Assembly (NCBI RefSeq): GCF_026427595.1
Contig: NZ_CP101527.1
Location: 1,373,001-1,437,000, forward strand
Source: Alkalimarinus sediminis
Lineage (GTDB): Bacteria > Pseudomonadota > Gammaproteobacteria > Pseudomonadales > Oleiphilaceae
Reading direction: 5' to 3'
Length of the DNA stretch: 64,000 bases
Below, in pieces: positions 61,727 through 64,000 of this stretch. The notes beneath the pieces are model-generated. The model had not been told where the DNA came from, did not search any database, and saw nothing but the letters and a program-made list of their open reading frames with translations. The translations under genes and the position numbers were made by a program. Positions within the stretch are counted from its first letter, which is position 1, and every line of letters begins with the position of its first letter.

Positions 61727-64000
61727 ATGAATGCTCTTGTGAAATTAGCTGATAGAGAAATGGCGGTCGAGACTTCTATGGAAGTATCGAACCGTGTTGA
61801 GCGCCTGAAAAAAGCAGTGCAAGCCGAAACCAATGGTGCATGCATTGAGCGTCCTATGCTTTGGACCAAATACCATCGTAACAAGGCCAACAGCGATAAG
61901 ACGACCAACGTGAAAATGGCCGAAGCTGTGCGCTATGTGCTCAATAACAAGACTGTGCGTATTTACGATGATGAGTTGATTGTTGGCAACTTCACCTCCA
62001 AACGCGTCGCTGGCTTCTGCTATCCAGAGTTGAGTGGCTTGGAACCCATGTCCCAAGTATTCAATATGCCTTCTCGAAAGGTAAATCCCCTCGAAATCAG
62101 TTTGAAAGACCGCTTTAAGCTATTTTCACAGATTCCCTTCTGGCTAAACAAAAATACATCGACTCTGGCGTTCGACGGCATGAAAGAAGGAATGCGTTTC
62201 GCCAAAGAACAGTCGGAAGCCTTACAGTACCAAATCTATGAAGCTGGTGGTATCTCTCATATCGCTCCTAACTACGAGAAAATAGTCAACGTTGGTGCTC
62301 AAGGAATTATTGAAGAAGTAGAAGCACTTGAGAGCGAAACCGATGATTCTGAAAAATTGGATTTCTACAAGGCCGTCAAAATTTCTATGAAGGGTATGGC
62401 GGAATTCGGTGATCGCTACGCCGCTGAAGCCAGCAAAATGGCCTCTGTTGAAACCGATCCGGTAAGAAAGCAAGAGCTGTTGGAGATTGCTTCCATTTGT
62501 GCCCGTGTACCTCGCTTTGGTGCCACCAGCTTCTACGAAGCGGTTCAGTCCATGACGCTGGCACACATCTGTATCTTTATGGAAACCTTTGGTGAAACTA
62601 CATGCCCAGGTCGTATCGATCAGTTCCTAAATCCGTTCTATGAGAAAGATGTGGCCGCTGGCAATATTTCTCGTGAGAGAGCTAAAGAAATCCTCGGCGC
62701 GTTCTGCGTCAAACTGTGTGAAACCATTCCAATGCACGGTGAAGTCGGTACCAGCACTCTGGGCGGTTTGACCAGTTGGGAAGTTGTGACTATCGGCGGT
62801 CAGGATAAAGACGGCAACGACGCCACCAACGAGCTGAGCTTTGTATTGCTGGAATTAGCCGATGAGCTGCGTATGCGTCAGCCTAACTTTCATGTGCGTA
62901 TTCATAAAAATACCCCCAAAGCGTTCTACGACGAGGTGATTCGCATTAACTTCGGCCCTGGTTCTGCTCCTGCCATGTACAACGATGAGACCATTATCGA
63001 GTCCATGACCGATATCGGTTATTCTCTGGAAGACGCACGCAACTACGTGGCTATTGGCTGTGTAGAGCCTACCGCGCCAGGCAAAACTCTGGCTTCCACT
63101 GATGCCGCTATGTACAACATGCCGTTGGCGATTGAATTGCTCCTTAATGAAGGTCGTCAGTTTGGTTCTAAAAAGCAAATTGGTGCTAAAACCCCTCCAG
63201 TGTCCGAAATGAAAACCATGGACGATGTGGTTGCGGCTTACGATACCCAAGTGAAGCATCAGCTGGGTAAACTGCGCAGAGACCTGGAAGCGGTAGAAAA
63301 ATTCCATGCCAAGCATCATCCCACCCCGATCAGCAGTGCGCTGCTGGAGGGATGTGTGGAAACAGGTGTTTGCTCTACCAAAGGTGGCGCTGTCTATAAT
63401 TTCTCTGGTATTCAGGGCTGTGGTATGGCGGCCACTGCGGATTCATTGCGCTGCATTGAAAAAGCAGTATTTGAAGATGGTTGGATTTCCCTGGAAGGGC
63501 TGGTCGATCAGCTGAAAGACGATATCAGCGATGAGAAGGTGTTCACTAAACTAAATGCCATTGATAAATTCGGTAACGATATTCCGGAAGCCGATAAGTG
63601 GATGATCTGGGTTGGTGAGCACTACGCTGATAACATTAAGGCACTGGGTAAAAATACCCGTGGCGGCAACCACAATGCCGGTGTTTATTCCAATACGTCA
63701 CACACGCACTTCGGTGGTCTTGTGAACGCGCTGCCTAACGGTCGTCGTGCCGGTGAAACTTTTGCGTCTGGCTTTGCTCCTGAAAATGGCGCAGACAAGC
63801 GTGGTACCACCGCACTATTGAATTCCATGAACAAGATTAACTACAAGAACTTTGCCAACGGCATCAACTTCAATATCAAGTTAGACGCTTCCAGCTATGA
63901 GTGTGATGACGGCAAGAGTGCCTTGGGCAGCTTGTACAAGGTGTTCTTCAAGCGTGAAGGTATGCAGGTTCAGGCCAATATGCTGGATCCTAAGATTCTG
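61727..64000 (+). CDS. Glycyl radical enzyme (PFL/dehydratase/lyase family), 3' end outside the window
   Basis: 758 codons from ATG 61727 (AGGAG upstream), open to the window edge. PFL-like N-terminal domain with RPMLWTKYH, VRIYDDELIVGN and PGRIDQFLNPFYEKD. The active-site loop is YVAIGCVEPTAPGKT, with thiyl Cys445 and Glu447 in the GCVEP form shared by glycyl radical dehydratases and C-N/C-S lyases rather than true pyruvate formate-lyase. RGGNHNAGVYSNTSHTHFGG and ALPNGRRAGE follow; the radical-bearing glycine loop lies beyond 64000. The substrate is not assignable here. Such enzymes need an activating radical SAM partner, expected just outside the window. Base composition is higher in G+C than the left half. 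Confidence 0.82.
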   Translation, partial: MNALVKLADREMAVETSMEVSNRVERLKKAVQAETNGACIERPMLWTKYHRNKANSDKTTNVKMAEAVRYVLNNKTVRIYDDELIVGNFTSKRVAGFCYPELSGLEPMSQVFNMPSRKVNPLEISLKDRFKLFSQIPFWLNKNTSTLAFDGMKEGMRFAKEQSEALQYQIYEAGGISHIAPNYEKIVNVGAQGIIEEVEALESETDDSEKLDFYKAVKISMKGMAEFGDRYAAEASKMASVETDPVRKQELLEIASICARVPRFGATSFYEAVQSMTLAHICIFMETFGETTCPGRIDQFLNPFYEKDVAAGNISRERAKEILGAFCVKLCETIPMHGEVGTSTLGGLTSWEVVTIGGQDKDGNDATNELSFVLLELADELRMRQPNFHVRIHKNTPKAFYDEVIRINFGPGSAPAMYNDETIIESMTDIGYSLEDARNYVAIGCVEPTAPGKTLASTDAAMYNMPLAIELLLNEGRQFGSKKQIGAKTPPVSEMKTMDDVVAAYDTQVKHQLGKLRRDLEAVEKFHAKHHPTPISSALLEGCVETGVCSTKGGAVYNFSGIQGCGMAATADSLRCIEKAVFEDGWISLEGLVDQLKDDISDEKVFTKLNAIDKFGNDIPEADKWMIWVGEHYADNIKALGKNTRGGNHNAGVYSNTSHTHFGGLVNALPNGRRAGETFASGFAPENGADKRGTTALLNSMNKINYKNFANGINFNIKLDASSYECDDGKSALGSLYKVFFKREGMQVQANMLDPKIL

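Noticed and set aside
62855-63319. 154-codon open frame on the minus strand, and shorter ones nearby
   Set aside because: Antisense shadows of the glycyl radical enzyme, whose sense frame has full family motifs.

Overview
The window reads as chromosome of a marine-type gammaproteobacterium of moderate, rather low G+C. The core genes (gpsA, sixA, xthA, etfBA with ETF-ubiquinone oxidoreductase, a phasin with a PhaD-like TetR regulator, an HsbR/HsbA-like pair) and the exosortase-type exopolysaccharide locus fit Oceanospirillales/Alteromonadales-like bacteria. No rRNA or tRNA gene was recognised, and I do not name a genus. I ran no database search; family names come from reading the translations.

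Bases 1-31200 are an exosortase A (XrtA/PEP-CTERM) exopolysaccharide locus. It holds the end of a polysaccharide deacetylase, a Wzy/ligase-type polymerase, a CelD-like acetyltransferase, three glycosyltransferases, an asparagine-synthase-like amidotransferase, a Wzx-type flippase and a membrane acyltransferase. Leftwards-transcribed genes follow: a 1489-residue BACON/beta-propeller/Kelch protein, an exosortase fused to EpsI, one PEP-CTERM-like substrate with a variant PTP tail, a triple-PA14 lipoprotein, and the dedicated PrsT lipoprotein with the PrsK/PrsR two-component system. A 14-bp minisatellite separates prsK from prsR. An SDR protein and a phospholipid-type acyltransferase close the block.

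Bases 31300-43000 are mostly housekeeping and signalling genes: a candidate orphan small RNA, a YiiX-like cysteine hydrolase, phasin, TetR, xthA, an HD phosphohydrolase, HsbR/HsbA-like proteins, gpsA, DUF4389, sixA, and then a VpsR-like sigma-54 activator.

Bases 41000-47400 form what I interpret as a Fap-like functional-amyloid locus: the sigma-54 activator, a FapF-like outer-membrane barrel, a C39 cysteine peptidase, and two secreted candidate fibre subunits that share a C-terminal motif. One subunit is a very low-complexity Asn/Ser/Asp repeat protein. A fourth secreted protein and one subunit carry an ELxxxRGG-like motif resembling a C39 leader site. Strong hairpins follow each subunit gene, and near-consensus -24/-12 sites precede the activator and the subunit operon.

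Bases 47450-54460 carry an aminotransferase, a radical SAM protein, DUF1285, and divergent ETF-QO and etfBA around a perfect 24-bp palindrome. Downstream of etfA lies a 213-bp tandem array (six units plus a truncated seventh, period exactly 213) built of REP-like palindromes and a copy of the 3' end of etfA. Its history can be read at the base level.

Bases 55895-64000 look acquired. A Tn3-family element interrupts the array and has its left end present three times. It is followed by an XRE regulator with two perfect dyads, the second touching the start codon, then a MESH1-like HD hydrolase, an AraC-type HTH protein and a glycyl radical enzyme that runs off the end of the window. Codon usage in the transposase and in the glycyl radical enzyme looks more G+C-rich than in the left half.
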